Assembly (NCBI RefSeq): GCF_001701025.1
Contig: NZ_CP016793.1
Location: forward strand, 8,308,001 to 8,372,000
Direction of reading: 5' to 3'
From: Lentzea guizhouensis
GTDB lineage: Bacteria; Actinomycetota; Actinomycetes; Mycobacteriales; Pseudonocardiaceae
Length of the DNA stretch: 64,000 nt
Below are positions 1-8,357 of the stretch, piece by piece. The notes beneath the pieces were generated by a model. It worked only from the letters and a program-made list of their open reading frames with translations, made no database searches and was not told the DNA's origin. Both the position numbers and the translations under genes were made by a program. Numbering within the stretch: the first letter of the stretch is position 1; each line of letters opens with the position of its first letter.

Positions 1-414
1 GCGGCGGCGATGCCGGACGTGCCGTTCCTGTGCCACTTCCGGCGCGCGGTCGACATCACCGCCGAGGGCCCGTACCCGGAGTTGGCGGAGTACCTGCGCT
101 GGCACAGCCGGCACCGCGTCGACCCGGCGTTCGCCACGCTGTCCTACTTCGACGGCGTCCACTTCGCCCGCCGGGCCACCGCGCCCGCGTTGTTCAGCGT
201 CGCGCTGATGGATCCGGTCTGCCCGCCGTCCACCGTGTACGCGGCGTTCAACCACTACTCCGGCGTGGACAAGACGATGACGGTGTGGCAGTTCGCCGAC
301 CACGGCGGCGGGTACGGCTCCAACTCCGCCGTGCAGCTGGAGTGGCTGCACGAGCGCGGACTCGTACCCGACGCCGGGTGGCGGTCCGGCGATCAGCCGG
401 CGGACACCGAGTAG
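1..414 (+). CDS. Acetylxylan esterase (CE7 family), 3' end only
   Basis: The gene enters from beyond the left edge, so only its last 137 codons are present and the start is missing. The visible part matches the C-terminal half of CE7 acetylxylan esterases/cephalosporin C deacetylases, alpha/beta hydrolases that remove acetyl groups from xylan and xylo-oligosaccharides. It keeps the region of the catalytic acid (DPVCPPSTVYAAFNHY) and of the catalytic histidine (ADHGGGY). The catalytic serine would lie outside the window. The stop codon overlaps the 3' end of the convergent GH12 gene by 22 bases. A hemicellulose side-chain role fits the surrounding cell-wall genes. Substrate beyond small acetyl esters is inferred. 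Confidence 0.8.
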   Translation, partial: AAAMPDVPFLCHFRRAVDITAEGPYPELAEYLRWHSRHRVDPAFATLSYFDGVHFARRATAPALFSVALMDPVCPPSTVYAAFNHYSGVDKTMTVWQFADHGGGYGSNSAVQLEWLHERGLVPDAGWRSGDQPADTE

Positions 415-1085
415 CTGTTGGTGGTGAAGTTCAGGCCACCGCTGGACGAGGTGATCTCGTAGCCGAACTGCACGGCGCCCACCGTCACGTCACCGAACCA
501 GCCGCGGCCGCGGATCCAGTCCATGACGGCCTTGATGTCGACCGTGCCGGACCCGGTGTTGGACGTGCGGACGAACGAGAACACCGCGTTCGAGCCGTTG
601 GAACCGCGGTGGACGTTCCAGCTGTGGCCGCCCACCGTGGCGGAGGCCTGCCACGAGCCGATCGGGCCGACGTTGCCGACCTTGTTCATCCACAACATGA
701 TCTCGTAGGAGTGGTTGTCGGCCCAGATGTCGTACGCGGTGGTGTACGAGCCGGCGTTCGGGTACGTGACGTTGAAGCTGCTGCGCAGGCTGCCGAGCGA
801 GCTGAGCCTGCGGTTCACCATCTTCTCCGAGTGCGGGTACGACTTCACCCCACCGGTGTTCGGTTGGTTCGACCACACGCCCCAGTTGCTGTAGGAGTTG
901 GCCCACACGGTCTGCGGCCCGTGCCCGTTGCCCCACACGTTGTTGCGGACCGTGTAGCCGCCGTTCGACCAGGTGCCCCACCGGTCCGTGGAGCTCCACG
1001 CCGCGGCGAGCGCCGTGCCGGTCACCAGCGACATCGTCAGAGCGGCGACGACCGCGAGAACCACATAACGCGCTTTCCTGTGCAT
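393..1085 (-). CDS. Secreted GH12 endoglucanase/xyloglucanase
   Basis: A 230-residue protein with a signal peptide (about residues 1-27, ending TALA-A) followed by one GH12 jelly-roll domain and no carbohydrate-binding module. GH12 enzymes cut beta-1,4-glucan or xyloglucan chains with retention of configuration. The nucleophile is Glu128 in SYEIMLWM and the acid/base is Glu210 in FGYEI, both at family positions. The ATG at 1085 is preferred over one 13 codons upstream because GGAAGGA lies at the right distance before it and the signal peptide starts there. The 3' end overlaps the convergent acetylxylan esterase. Cellulose versus xyloglucan preference cannot be read from the sequence. Confidence 0.92.
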   Translation of the reverse strand: MHRKARYVVLAVVAALTMSLVTGTALAAAWSSTDRWGTWSNGGYTVRNNVWGNGHGPQTVWANSYSNWGVWSNQPNTGGVKSYPHSEKMVNRRLSSLGSLRSSFNVTYPNAGSYTTAYDIWADNHSYEIMLWMNKVGNVGPIGSWQASATVGGHSWNVHRGSNGSNAVFSFVRTSNTGSGTVDIKAVMDWIRGRGWFGDVTVGAVQFGYEITSSSGGLNFTTNSYSVSAG

Positions 1086-1150
1086 GTCCGGTTCCTTCCG
1101 CACTTCGTTGAACGGAATTCGCACCGCTGGTGTCGAAGCGGTTCACCACG

Positions 1151-1178
1151 AAGCTAACATCGAACCGATCGAACACAA
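1151..1178 (-). promoter_or_regulatory. Possible promoter of the GH12 gene
   Basis: Read on the minus strand there is TTGTGT, a 16-base spacer holding two TTCGAT repeats, then TAGCTT, about 65 bases before the GH12 start. An imperfect operator-like stretch (TCGAAGCGGTTCA, plus-strand 1133-1145) lies just downstream and resembles the perfect palindrome at the neighbouring LacI gene. The spacing is one base short of the usual range, so the call is tentative. Confidence 0.3.
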
Positions 1179-1228
1179 CTACGCGAAACAATTCGACTGC
1201 ATTTGTGGCAAAACCATCTCGGATCAGC

Positions 1229-2221
1229 TCACCGGTGCGGTCCGGTGCGCACGGACAGGTTGGGCTCGAGCAGCGTCAGCGGTGGCGTCTGCTGACCGTT
1301 CAGCTGGGCGACCAGCAGCTCGACCGCCCGCCGCCCCAGCGCCTCGGCCGGGAGCTGGACCGAGGTGAGCCGCAGCCGTTCCGCGAGCTCGTCCGGGCAG
1401 ATCGCCACCACGGCCACGTCGTCGGGCACCCGCCTGCCCTCGGCGCGCAGGCATTCGAGCACCCAGCCGAGCACCGCCTCGTTGTGCACGACCAGCGCGG
1501 TCATCCTGGGCAGCTCGCGCAACAGCGTGCCGACCACCGCCTGCACGGAGTCGTACCGCGGCTCGGCCGGCATCGCGGTCGACGCGACACCGCGCCGCAT
1601 CGCCGCGGAGCTGAAGCCGGCCAGCGTCCGTTGCGCGAAGCCGGTGTTGCGCGCGTAGACCGCGCTCGACGCGCCGAGGAACCCGATGCTGCGGTGGCCG
1701 AGCTCGGCCAGGTGGTCGACACACCGCGCGCCCGCCGCCTCGAAGTCGAGGTCGACGCAGGTCAAGCCCTTGACCGCGGCCGGGTGCCCGAGCAGGACGG
1801 CCGGGCGGCCGAGCTCGCGCAGCACCGGGAGCCGTTCGTCGTCCAGCCCGACGTCCATCATCACGCACCCGTCGACCCGCGCGCAGTGCGCCAGCCGCCG
1901 CAGCCCGGCCGCTCCCTGGTCGGCGGTCACCAGCAGCACGTCCATGTCGTGCCGGCGCGCGGCGGTGACGACCGAGGTGACGAACCGCATGACCACCGGC
2001 AGCTGCACCCCCTCGCGTAGTGGCAGCACCAGGCCGATCACGTTCGACCGGCTGCTCGCCAGCGCCCGCGCACCCGCGTGCGGGTGGTAGCCCAGCAACT
2101 GGATGCTCTCCCGCACCCGCACCCTGGTGCCCGCCGAGACCGGACGGTTGCCGGTCAGCACGTAGGAAACCGTGCTGGGCGCGACTCCCGCGTGCCTCGC
2201 CACGTCGACAATGGTGACCAC
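1229..2221 (-). CDS. LacI-family repressor
   Basis: A 330-residue LacI/GalR regulator. The helix-turn-helix is at residues 2-25 (TIVDVARHAGVAPSTVSYVL), followed by the hinge (ARALASSRS) and a periplasmic-binding-protein-like ligand domain to the C terminus. The family represses carbohydrate genes and releases DNA when a sugar binds. The start is GTG with GGAGGTGA upstream. A perfect palindrome, TCGAAGCGCTTCGA, sits right after its -10 element, so it probably controls itself. It is a close paralogue of the divergent regulator at 2454-3455. GH95 at 4454-6715, which carries the same palindrome, is a likely target. The inducer is unknown. Confidence 0.93.
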   Translation of the reverse strand: MVTIVDVARHAGVAPSTVSYVLTGNRPVSAGTRVRVRESIQLLGYHPHAGARALASSRSNVIGLVLPLREGVQLPVVMRFVTSVVTAARRHDMDVLLVTADQGAAGLRRLAHCARVDGCVMMDVGLDDERLPVLRELGRPAVLLGHPAAVKGLTCVDLDFEAAGARCVDHLAELGHRSIGFLGASSAVYARNTGFAQRTLAGFSSAAMRRGVASTAMPAEPRYDSVQAVVGTLLRELPRMTALVVHNEAVLGWVLECLRAEGRRVPDDVAVVAICPDELAERLRLTSVQLPAEALGRRAVELLVAQLNGQQTPPLTLLEPNLSVRTGPHR

Positions 2222-2239
2222 GCCGTCACCTCCGCAAAA

Positions 2240-2253
2240 TCGAAGCGCTTCGA
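2240..2253. promoter_or_regulatory. LacI-type operator TCGAAGCGCTTCGA
   Basis: A perfect 14-base palindrome with the CG-centred AGCGCT core typical of LacI-family operators. It directly abuts the -10 element and lies 18 bases before the start of the leftward LacI gene. The identical 14-mer occurs again at 6697-6710 just inside the GH95 gene. Confidence 0.8.
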
Positions 2254-2282
2254 ACGTAATTCAGCACCGTGGCACAGTCGAA
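2253..2282 (-). promoter_or_regulatory. Promoter of the leftward LacI gene
   Basis: On the minus strand: TTCGAC (2282-2277), an 18-base spacer, TACGTT (2258-2253). The expected transcription start falls inside the adjacent palindrome, a standard layout for repression. The same TACGTT -10 sequence recurs at two other promoters in this window. Confidence 0.6.
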
Positions 2283-2453
2283 ACGAGGGCGTCAAGAGAA
2301 CGACATCCGTTCGACGGTTTCGACGAATGGTGGCAGGCCTTCGACGGCCCGCCCGTGCCGGCGCGGCCACACCGAAGCCGTCGCACGCGTGCGCGGCGCC
2401 GTTCGCGGCGCACTACGATGATCGCCACACTCGCGGCGACCCGGAGGGCGGGC

Positions 2454-3455
2454 ATGATCACCATCAAAGAGGTCGCCCGCCACGCAGGCGTCTCGATGAG
2501 CACGGTGTCGTACGTGCTCAGCGGGAAGCGCAGCATCTCCGAGGAGACCAAGCGGCGGGTCGAGCAGAGCATCGTCGCGCTGGGCTACCACCCGAACGCC
2601 GGTGCGCGCGCACTCGCGTCGAACCGGTCCCAGGTGCTCGGCCTGGTCGTCCCGCTGAGATCCGACCAGAACATGCCGGTGATCATGCAGTTCGTGTCGT
2701 CGATCGTCGCGTCCGCCCGCGGCTACGACTACGACGTGCTGCTGCTGACCAAGGAGGCCGGCCCGGGCGAGGCCCACCGCGTCACGGCGCGGTCCATGGC
2801 GGACGCGGTCATCATGATGGACGTCGAGAGCGCCGACCCGCGGGTGCCGGAGCTGCGCGCGGTCGACGCCCCGGTGGTGCTGATCGGCATGCCCGACGAC
2901 CACGAGGGCCTCAGCTGCGTCGACCTCGACTTCACCACCGCGGGCAGGCAGATGGCCGCGCACCTGGCCGACCGCGGCCACCGCTCGATCGCGTTGATCG
3001 GCTCGCACCCGTCGGTCTACGAGCGCGGCACCAGCTACGCCGCCCGGCTGCTCGCCGGGTTCCAGGGCGAGACCACCAGGCGGAACCTGCCCGCGTCGGT
3101 GCACTCCTGCGCGCCCGGCTACGACTCGGTCGCGGCGTGCCTGGACGAGGTGCTGCACCCCGACCGCGGCACCACCGGCCTGGTCGTGCACAACGAGGCG
3201 ATCCTCGGCCAGCTGCTGCTCGAGCTGCGCCGCCGCTCGCTGGACGTGCCCGGCGACCTGTCGGTGATCACGCTGTGCCCGGACGACCTCGCGCGGGACC
3301 TGCCCGTCCCGCTCACGTCGATCGCCGTCCCCGCGCAGGAGCTGGGCGTGATCGCGGTCGAGATGGTGATGACCCGGCTCGCGCACGACCACGCGCCGGA
3401 GGTGCGCCTGCTGCAGCCGCGGCTCACCGATCGCGGGAGCACCGCCGCGCTCTGA
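2454..3455 (+). CDS. LacI-family repressor (paralogue)
   Basis: A 333-residue LacI/GalR regulator, divergent from the LacI gene at 1229-2221 and clearly similar to it along the whole length (for example CVDLDF, GYDSV, TxLVVHNEA). The helix-turn-helix is at residues 2-25 (ITIKEVARHAGVSMSTVSYVL) and the hinge reads ARALASNRS. The ATG at 2454 is chosen because GGAGG precedes it by seven bases and the DNA-binding domain begins there; an ATG 12 codons upstream is less likely. The upstream region has several TTCGACG half-sites but no perfect palindrome. Its ligand is unknown; as a pair the two may sense different oligosaccharides. Confidence 0.92.
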   Translation: MITIKEVARHAGVSMSTVSYVLSGKRSISEETKRRVEQSIVALGYHPNAGARALASNRSQVLGLVVPLRSDQNMPVIMQFVSSIVASARGYDYDVLLLTKEAGPGEAHRVTARSMADAVIMMDVESADPRVPELRAVDAPVVLIGMPDDHEGLSCVDLDFTTAGRQMAAHLADRGHRSIALIGSHPSVYERGTSYAARLLAGFQGETTRRNLPASVHSCAPGYDSVAACLDEVLHPDRGTTGLVVHNEAILGQLLLELRRRSLDVPGDLSVITLCPDDLARDLPVPLTSIAVPAQELGVIAVEMVMTRLAHDHAPEVRLLQPRLTDRGSTAAL

Positions 3456-3597
3456 CGGCGACTCCCCCGCGCGTTCGACGGTGCCCGAGCCGAATGTGTC
3501 GAATGTGGACGGTGCGTTCCGATCACGGGAAAGATCTTCCGCATCGCCGCCGACGTCGTGACCTCTCGATCCCGATCGCTCTTGGCGCAGGGGAACG

Positions 3598-4482
3598 ATG
3601 AGAAGACTTCTGGGCGTTGTCCGCACGGACCCCCTCGGCTGGCTGCTCGCCACCGTCGTCCTGCTTGCCGGCGCCGCGAGCGCGTGCAGCGGCGACGACC
3701 GTCCGCCTCCCCCGGCCCAACCGTCGCAGGCGGACGTGCCCATCGTCGAGCCGCCGGACGAGGAGGAGCTGGGCAGGACCGTCCAGGAGGTCGTGGACGT
3801 GCGGACCGTCCAGCTCTCCGACGGCGAGGAGGTCCAGGTCAAGGGTCTGGCCGCGCCCGACGGGTGCTGGGCGGACGCCGCCACCGCGTTCGCGCGGACC
3901 GTGCTGCTCGAGAAGCCGGTCGAACCGACGGCGGCCGGGTCACTGCGGCTGGCCGACGGCACGGACCACGCGGTGCTGGCCGTCGAGCTCGGCATGGTGC
4001 GCAGCGAGGCGGGGGACGACCGCGCGTTGCACGAGGCCGAGGCGTCCGCGTCGGCGAAGCGGCTCGGCCGGTGGGGACCGCCCTGCGTCCTGCCGAACAC
4101 CCGGGATCCGCCGCCGGCACCGGTCCCGGCCACGACCACGGCGCCCGCGCCGCGAGCGGTGACCGGCTGCTCGGTCGAGTACCGCGTCACCCACTCCTGG
4201 CCCGGCGGGTTCCGCACCGACGTCACGATCCGCAACACCGGCACGACCGACGTCACCGGCTGGACGTTGCAGTGGAAGTTCGCCAACGGCCAGACGGTGA
4301 CGGAGATGTGGAACGTGACGCACCGGCAGGCAGGCGCGGACGTCTCCGCGACCGCCCTGTCCTGCAACCGGACGATCCCGCGCGGCGAGTCGGTGCTGAC
4401 CGGCTTCACGGCGAACAGCAGTGGTTCCAGCGCCTCCCCGCGTGCGTTCAGCCTCAACGGGCACGCCTGCTCGGTCGTCTGA
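3598..4482 (+). CDS. Exported protein: degenerate SNase-like domain plus CBM2
   Basis: A 294-residue exported protein with three parts. Residues 1-30 are a hydrophobic signal ending in SAC, a weak lipobox, so it may be a lipoprotein. Residues about 60-163 resemble the staphylococcal nuclease fold: the VVDVRTVQLSDG strand pair, the CWADAATAF helix and a closing AEASASAKRLGRWG stretch. The catalytic positions look lost: the usual GDT reads VRT, and the expected basic residue after the loop is not obvious. After a Pro/Ala/Thr linker (170-187), residues 190-294 form a CBM2 cellulose-binding module with a Cys pair and Trp201, Trp223 and Trp238. A role as a non-enzymatic cellulose-surface protein is inferred. 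Confidence 0.7.
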   Translation: MRRLLGVVRTDPLGWLLATVVLLAGAASACSGDDRPPPPAQPSQADVPIVEPPDEEELGRTVQEVVDVRTVQLSDGEEVQVKGLAAPDGCWADAATAFARTVLLEKPVEPTAAGSLRLADGTDHAVLAVELGMVRSEAGDDRALHEAEASASAKRLGRWGPPCVLPNTRDPPPAPVPATTTAPAPRAVTGCSVEYRVTHSWPGGFRTDVTIRNTGTTDVTGWTLQWKFANGQTVTEMWNVTHRQAGADVSATALSCNRTIPRGESVLTGFTANSSGSSASPRAFSLNGHACSVV

Positions 4483-6715
4483 TCACCTGCTGGCGGAAGA
4501 GGCGGTCGCGGTACCGCACCGCGACCGTTCGCACCATGTTGCCGTGCACCACCAACTCGGTCAGTTCCCCTTCGTCCCAGGCGATGTCGACGGTGAGGCC
4601 ACCGTGGGCGCGCAGTCCGCGCACCTCACCGCGCCGCCAGCTCGGTGGCAGGGCGGGCAGCACCCGCAGCTCGTCCGCGTGGCTCTGCAGGAGCATCTCG
4701 GCGATGGCGGCCGTGATGCCGAAGTTGCCGTCGATCTGGAACGGCGGGTGGGCGCAGAACAGGTTCCGGTAGACGCCACCGCCGCTCTTCGCCGTGACGT
4801 TGGTCAGGAACAACCGCAGCAGCTCACCGGCCCGTTCACCATCGCCCAGCCGGGCCCACAGCGCCGTCTTCCACGCGAGAGACCACCCGGTGCCCGCGTC
4901 ACCCCGGTCCAGCAACGCCTGCCTGGCTGCCGCGGCGAGCTCGGGTGTGCCGTGCACGTCGATCCGGCTGCCGGGGTACAGGCCGACGAGGTGGGACACG
5001 TGCCGGTGGCCGGGTTCGGCGTCCGGCAGTTCGTCGGCCCACTCCAGCAGCTGACCACGGCTGCCGATCGGCGGGGATGGCAGTCGTGGCAACAGTTCCC
5101 TTGCCCTGGCGACGACCTCGTCCTCGGCTTCGAGCACCTCGGCAGCGGCAACGAGACGGGCGAAGAGCTCAGCGATGAGCGTGAGGTCCATTGTGGATCC
5201 GACACCGACCGCGACCGGGCGCCCGGCGGTGTCGAGGTAGTGGTTCTCCGGTGACGTCGACGGCGCGGTGGTGAGCACGCCGTCGTGGTCGACGAGCCAG
5301 GCCGCGCAGAACTCGGCGGCGCCGCGCAGCACCGGCCACGCCTCAGCGCGCAACCACCCCCGGTCGCCGCCGAACTCGAAGTGCTCCCACAGGTGCAGTG
5401 CGAGCCACGCCCCGGCCATCGGCCAGTTCGCCCACGCCGGATCCCCCGTGCCGGCCCCGACCGGGGTGGCGAGGCACCACGGGTCGCTGTTGTGGTGCGC
5501 CGTCCAGCCCGGTGCGCCGTACAGCTCACGTGCAACGTGCTCGCCCTGCGCGGCAAGGCGTTCGACGAACTCCAGCAGCGGCTCGTGGCACTCGGGCAGA
5601 CCGGTGACCTCGACCGGCCAGTAGTTCATCTGCAGGTTGATGTTGAGGGTGTAGTTGCCGCGCCACGGCGGGTCGACGTGCGGGTTCCACACGCCCTGCA
5701 GGTTGGCGGGCAGGGTGCCCGGCCGTGAGCTCGTGATCAGCAGGTACCGCCCGAACCGGAACAGCAGTGCCGACAAGGCCGGGTCGGGGGCCGCGACCCG
5801 TTCGCCGGTGGGCAGGTCCGGTGCGGGACCGAGGTCGATGGTGACCCGGTCGAACGGCTCCCGGTGCGCGGCAACGGCTTCCCGGCGCAACCGGGACCAC
5901 CCGAGCGCGCGGGCCTGTTCGACGCGGTCGGTGGCGAACCGGGCGCACACGACGGGGTCGCGCTCCGGTTCGGAGGCCGGGCCGCGGTAGCCCGCCTCGG
6001 TGGCCGCGTAGAGGGTGACCGTGTGCGCGTCGTCCCGGTGCACGAGGACGGCGGCGGCGTACGCCATGCCCACCCCGCCTGCCACTGTCGCCGACTCGGC
6101 CGAGTCGGCGAACGCGGCAGGGTCGCCTGGCGCGGCACCGGCGAGGCCCACGACCTGCCCGTCCGCGAACTCCTTCGCCCCCAGGGCGTTGCCGAGCCGC
6201 ACCTCCACCCCGACCTCGCCCGGCCGGTCGACCCGCACCCGCCACGCCAGCACGTGCAACCCGGGATGGCACACCGCCTCCCGCACCACCCCCGCTCCAC
6301 CGACCCGGTAGCGCACCGAGTACACCCCGGTCGCCAGGTCGAGCCGCCGCTCGTACTCCCCCACCTCCCCGTCGCCGACCCGCACCTCCAGCCGCAGGTC
6401 GGCGAGCGGCAGGTACCGCGCCGTGTCCGGCCCCTGCACCGTCTTGAGCGACTCCTCCGCCCCGACGGCGTCACCGGCCAGGACACGCTGCCGGGCCCGG
6501 CCGACCACCGCCGGATCCCCCGACACGGCGGCGGCCGGTCCGCCCGACCACAACCGGTCGTCGTTGAGCTGGAACAGCTCGCCGCTCACACCGCCGAACG
6601 CCATCGCGCCCAGCCGGCCCGTTCCCAGCGGCAACGCCTCCTCCCACACCGCCGCCGGCGCGCGGAACCACAGCGCGGTGTCTTCGGCACCCGAAATCGA
6701 AGCGCTTCGATCCAC
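4454..6715 (-). CDS. GH95 alpha-L-fucosidase/galactosidase
   Basis: A 753-residue GH95 enzyme, which inverts alpha-1,2-linked L-fucose or L-galactose from hemicellulose or glycans. It has the N-terminal beta-sandwich (about 14-260) and the (alpha/alpha)6 barrel. Residues matching the catalytic set are present: Asn358 and Asn360 in NINLQMNYW, Glu490 in STSPEN and Asp662 in QIDGNFG. No signal peptide is seen, so it probably acts on imported oligosaccharides. The GTG start has no ribosome site but lies six bases after a -10 element, suggesting a leaderless message; the LacI palindrome covers codons 2-6. Its 3' end overlaps the convergent CBM2 gene by 29 bases. Confidence 0.93.
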   Translation of the reverse strand: MDRSASISGAEDTALWFRAPAAVWEEALPLGTGRLGAMAFGGVSGELFQLNDDRLWSGGPAAAVSGDPAVVGRARQRVLAGDAVGAEESLKTVQGPDTARYLPLADLRLEVRVGDGEVGEYERRLDLATGVYSVRYRVGGAGVVREAVCHPGLHVLAWRVRVDRPGEVGVEVRLGNALGAKEFADGQVVGLAGAAPGDPAAFADSAESATVAGGVGMAYAAAVLVHRDDAHTVTLYAATEAGYRGPASEPERDPVVCARFATDRVEQARALGWSRLRREAVAAHREPFDRVTIDLGPAPDLPTGERVAAPDPALSALLFRFGRYLLITSSRPGTLPANLQGVWNPHVDPPWRGNYTLNINLQMNYWPVEVTGLPECHEPLLEFVERLAAQGEHVARELYGAPGWTAHHNSDPWCLATPVGAGTGDPAWANWPMAGAWLALHLWEHFEFGGDRGWLRAEAWPVLRGAAEFCAAWLVDHDGVLTTAPSTSPENHYLDTAGRPVAVGVGSTMDLTLIAELFARLVAAAEVLEAEDEVVARARELLPRLPSPPIGSRGQLLEWADELPDAEPGHRHVSHLVGLYPGSRIDVHGTPELAAAARQALLDRGDAGTGWSLAWKTALWARLGDGERAGELLRLFLTNVTAKSGGGVYRNLFCAHPPFQIDGNFGITAAIAEMLLQSHADELRVLPALPPSWRRGEVRGLRAHGGLTVDIAWDEGELTELVVHGNMVRTVAVRYRDRLFRQQVIRRPSRRAR
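6697..6710. promoter_or_regulatory. LacI-type operator TCGAAGCGCTTCGA at GH95 start
   Basis: A perfect 14-base palindrome, identical to the one at 2240-2253. It occupies codons 2-6 of the GH95 gene, about +6 to +19 of the expected transcript, so a bound repressor would block the start of transcription. This ties GH95 to one or both LacI regulators on its left. Confidence 0.75.
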
Positions 6716-6721
6716 GCGGCA

Positions 6722-6751
6722 AGGTCACCACGAGACGTTCCCCGCCGTCAA
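6722..6751 (-). promoter_or_regulatory. Promoter of GH95 (leaderless)
   Basis: On the minus strand: TTGACG (6751-6746), an 18-base spacer, TGACCT (6727-6722), then six bases to the GTG start. The -35 is good and the -10 is weak. The short gap implies a leaderless transcript, which explains the lack of a ribosome site. Confidence 0.5.
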
Positions 6752-6783
6752 GGAACTGCCGCACCGCGAGTTCGGCGACGTGC

Positions 6784-8223
6784 TCAGCCCGCGGCGACGA
6801 TTCGCCACTGCTGGTTCGTGCTGTTGCTGTCACCCCACTGGCCGAGGTTCGCCGCCGTCGCCGTGCGCCCCATCCCGTCCAGGTACAGCCCGGAGGCGCG
6901 GTTGCGGATGCGCACGTCGTTGCCCCTGGCCTTGCCGGTCACGACGGTCCACTGCTGGCTCGTGGCGGTGCTGCCCGCGCGCTGGCCGGTGTCGGACCCG
7001 TTGGCGGTGCGGCCGGCGCCGTCGAGGTACAGGCCGGTGACGACGTTGCGGAACCGCACGAACGAGCCGGCGTTCTCCACGACCCAGCGCTGGCTGGTGC
7101 TGGTGCCGCCGCTGCCCTGCCCGGCCGCGCCGTCGGTGGTGCGGCCCAGGCCGTCGACGTACCAGCCGGTCGCGATGTTGCGGATCTCGACGGTGGTGGA
7201 GCCGCCGTCGCCGAGGCCCCAGGCGTGGCGCAGCTGCTGGAGGCCGGACGGGTTCGTCAGCGACAGCGCGATGTTCTGCCCGCTGCCGGTGCGGGTGGTC
7301 ATGCTGTACCAGTCGCCGTCGCGCAGGCCCGGCCAGTAGACGCTGCCCATGCCGAGGCTGCGGAGCTTGGTGCTGACCCCGCGGACGTAGTCGGCCATGT
7401 ACGAGCCGCTGGGAACGCCGTAGTCGATCGCGTCGAAGTACACGCCGTTCTTGGTACCGGGCCCCATCGCGCCACCCCACTCGGTGGCGATGGTGCGGCT
7501 CGCGTAGGCACCGATGTAGCCGCCGATGTGGTCGGCCCACTCGGTCTCGCTCTCGTAGCCCGCGAAGAACGAGTAGTCGTGCACGGCGAGCAACGTGCCG
7601 TTGAGCCGGCTGTCGCCGCCGACGGCGGGGACGTTCTGGGCGAGGCCGGCGCCGTCGAGGACCACCCGGCCGCGCGGGACGGACGAGTACCTGTTCAGCC
7701 AGTCGTGGTACATGTTGTTGAGGTCGGTGGTGCTGTAGCCGTGCGGCTCGTTGATGACCTCGAAGTAGGCGTTGGGGTGCGAGCCGTACTTGGCGATCAC
7801 CCGGTCCCACATCTGGTGGAACGCCGCCAGGTTCGGCGGCCGCCCGCCGGTGTGCGCCCAGTACGCGAAGATCACGTTGCCCTTGGTGAGCGCCATGTCG
7901 ATCGCACCGGTGTAGGTGCCCCAGTAGGTCGCCACCGTCGGCTCGTTCACCGGGATCCGCACGGTGTTCGCCCCGGTGGCGGCGTAGAGCCCGCCGACGA
8001 CCCGGTCGGCGACCGCGGCGGCCGAGGAGTAGGTGTCCGACGCGCTCAGCCCCGACGGGTGGAGCACGCCGTTGACGAAGTTGTCCCGCTGGTCGGCCCA
8101 GTTGACGCCCCTGAACCCGGCGGTGGAGGCCTGCGCGGTGCCGGCACCCGCGGTCAGCAGGCCCGCCACGAGGAGAACAGAGGTCAACAGGCGTAATGTG
8201 GTAAGCGCTTTCCGGAGTCTCAT
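6784..8223 (-). CDS. Secreted GH5 cellulase-family enzyme with ricin-type lectin
   Basis: A 479-residue exported enzyme. The signal peptide ends near AQA-S (residue 32). Residues about 35-330 are a GH5-type clan GH-A barrel with acid/base Glu159 (VINEPHG) and nucleophile Glu248 (ATEWGG). Residues about 345-479 form a beta-trefoil with three QRW/QQW repeats (CBM13/ricin B-like). GH5 covers cellulases, mannanases and related enzymes; the substrate is not decided by the motifs. The ATG lies six bases after a -10 element with no ribosome site, so it may be leaderless. An AGCGCT-cored operator-like site lies within codons 4-8. It stands alone, upstream of and in the same direction as GH95. Confidence 0.9.
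   Translation of the reverse strand: MRLRKALTTLRLLTSVLLVAGLLTAGAGTAQASTAGFRGVNWADQRDNFVNGVLHPSGLSASDTYSSAAAVADRVVGGLYAATGANTVRIPVNEPTVATYWGTYTGAIDMALTKGNVIFAYWAHTGGRPPNLAAFHQMWDRVIAKYGSHPNAYFEVINEPHGYSTTDLNNMYHDWLNRYSSVPRGRVVLDGAGLAQNVPAVGGDSRLNGTLLAVHDYSFFAGYESETEWADHIGGYIGAYASRTIATEWGGAMGPGTKNGVYFDAIDYGVPSGSYMADYVRGVSTKLRSLGMGSVYWPGLRDGDWYSMTTRTGSGQNIALSLTNPSGLQQLRHAWGLGDGGSTTVEIRNIATGWYVDGLGRTTDGAAGQGSGGTSTSQRWVVENAGSFVRFRNVVTGLYLDGAGRTANGSDTGQRAGSTATSQQWTVVTGKARGNDVRIRNRASGLYLDGMGRTATAANLGQWGDSNSTNQQWRIVAAG
8200..8213. promoter_or_regulatory. Operator-like site in the GH5 leader
   Basis: Minus-strand GGAAAGCGCTTACC, a near-palindrome with the AGCGCT core, lies at about +10 to +23 of the predicted GH5 transcript. 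This matches the layout of the GH95 operator. The site also encodes ordinary signal-peptide residues (RKALT), so selection as an operator is inferred. Confidence 0.4.
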
Positions 8224-8229
8224 CGGCCC

Positions 8230-8259
8230 ATGAGAGCAGCGTCGCCGAGCGAGCGTCAA
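8230..8259 (-). promoter_or_regulatory. Possible leaderless promoter of GH5
   Basis: On the minus strand: TTGACG (8259-8254), an 18-base spacer, TCTCAT (8235-8230), then six bases to the ATG. The -10 is weak, but spacing and layout repeat those of the GH95 promoter. Confidence 0.4.
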
Positions 8260-8357
8260 GGCGACGAAGGTGTTTGACAGAACGTCGCCACACCCGTTCG
8301 ACAACCGAAGATCCTTTGTGGACTTCACGTGTCGTTCTGGACTGACGGGCGTAGCCG

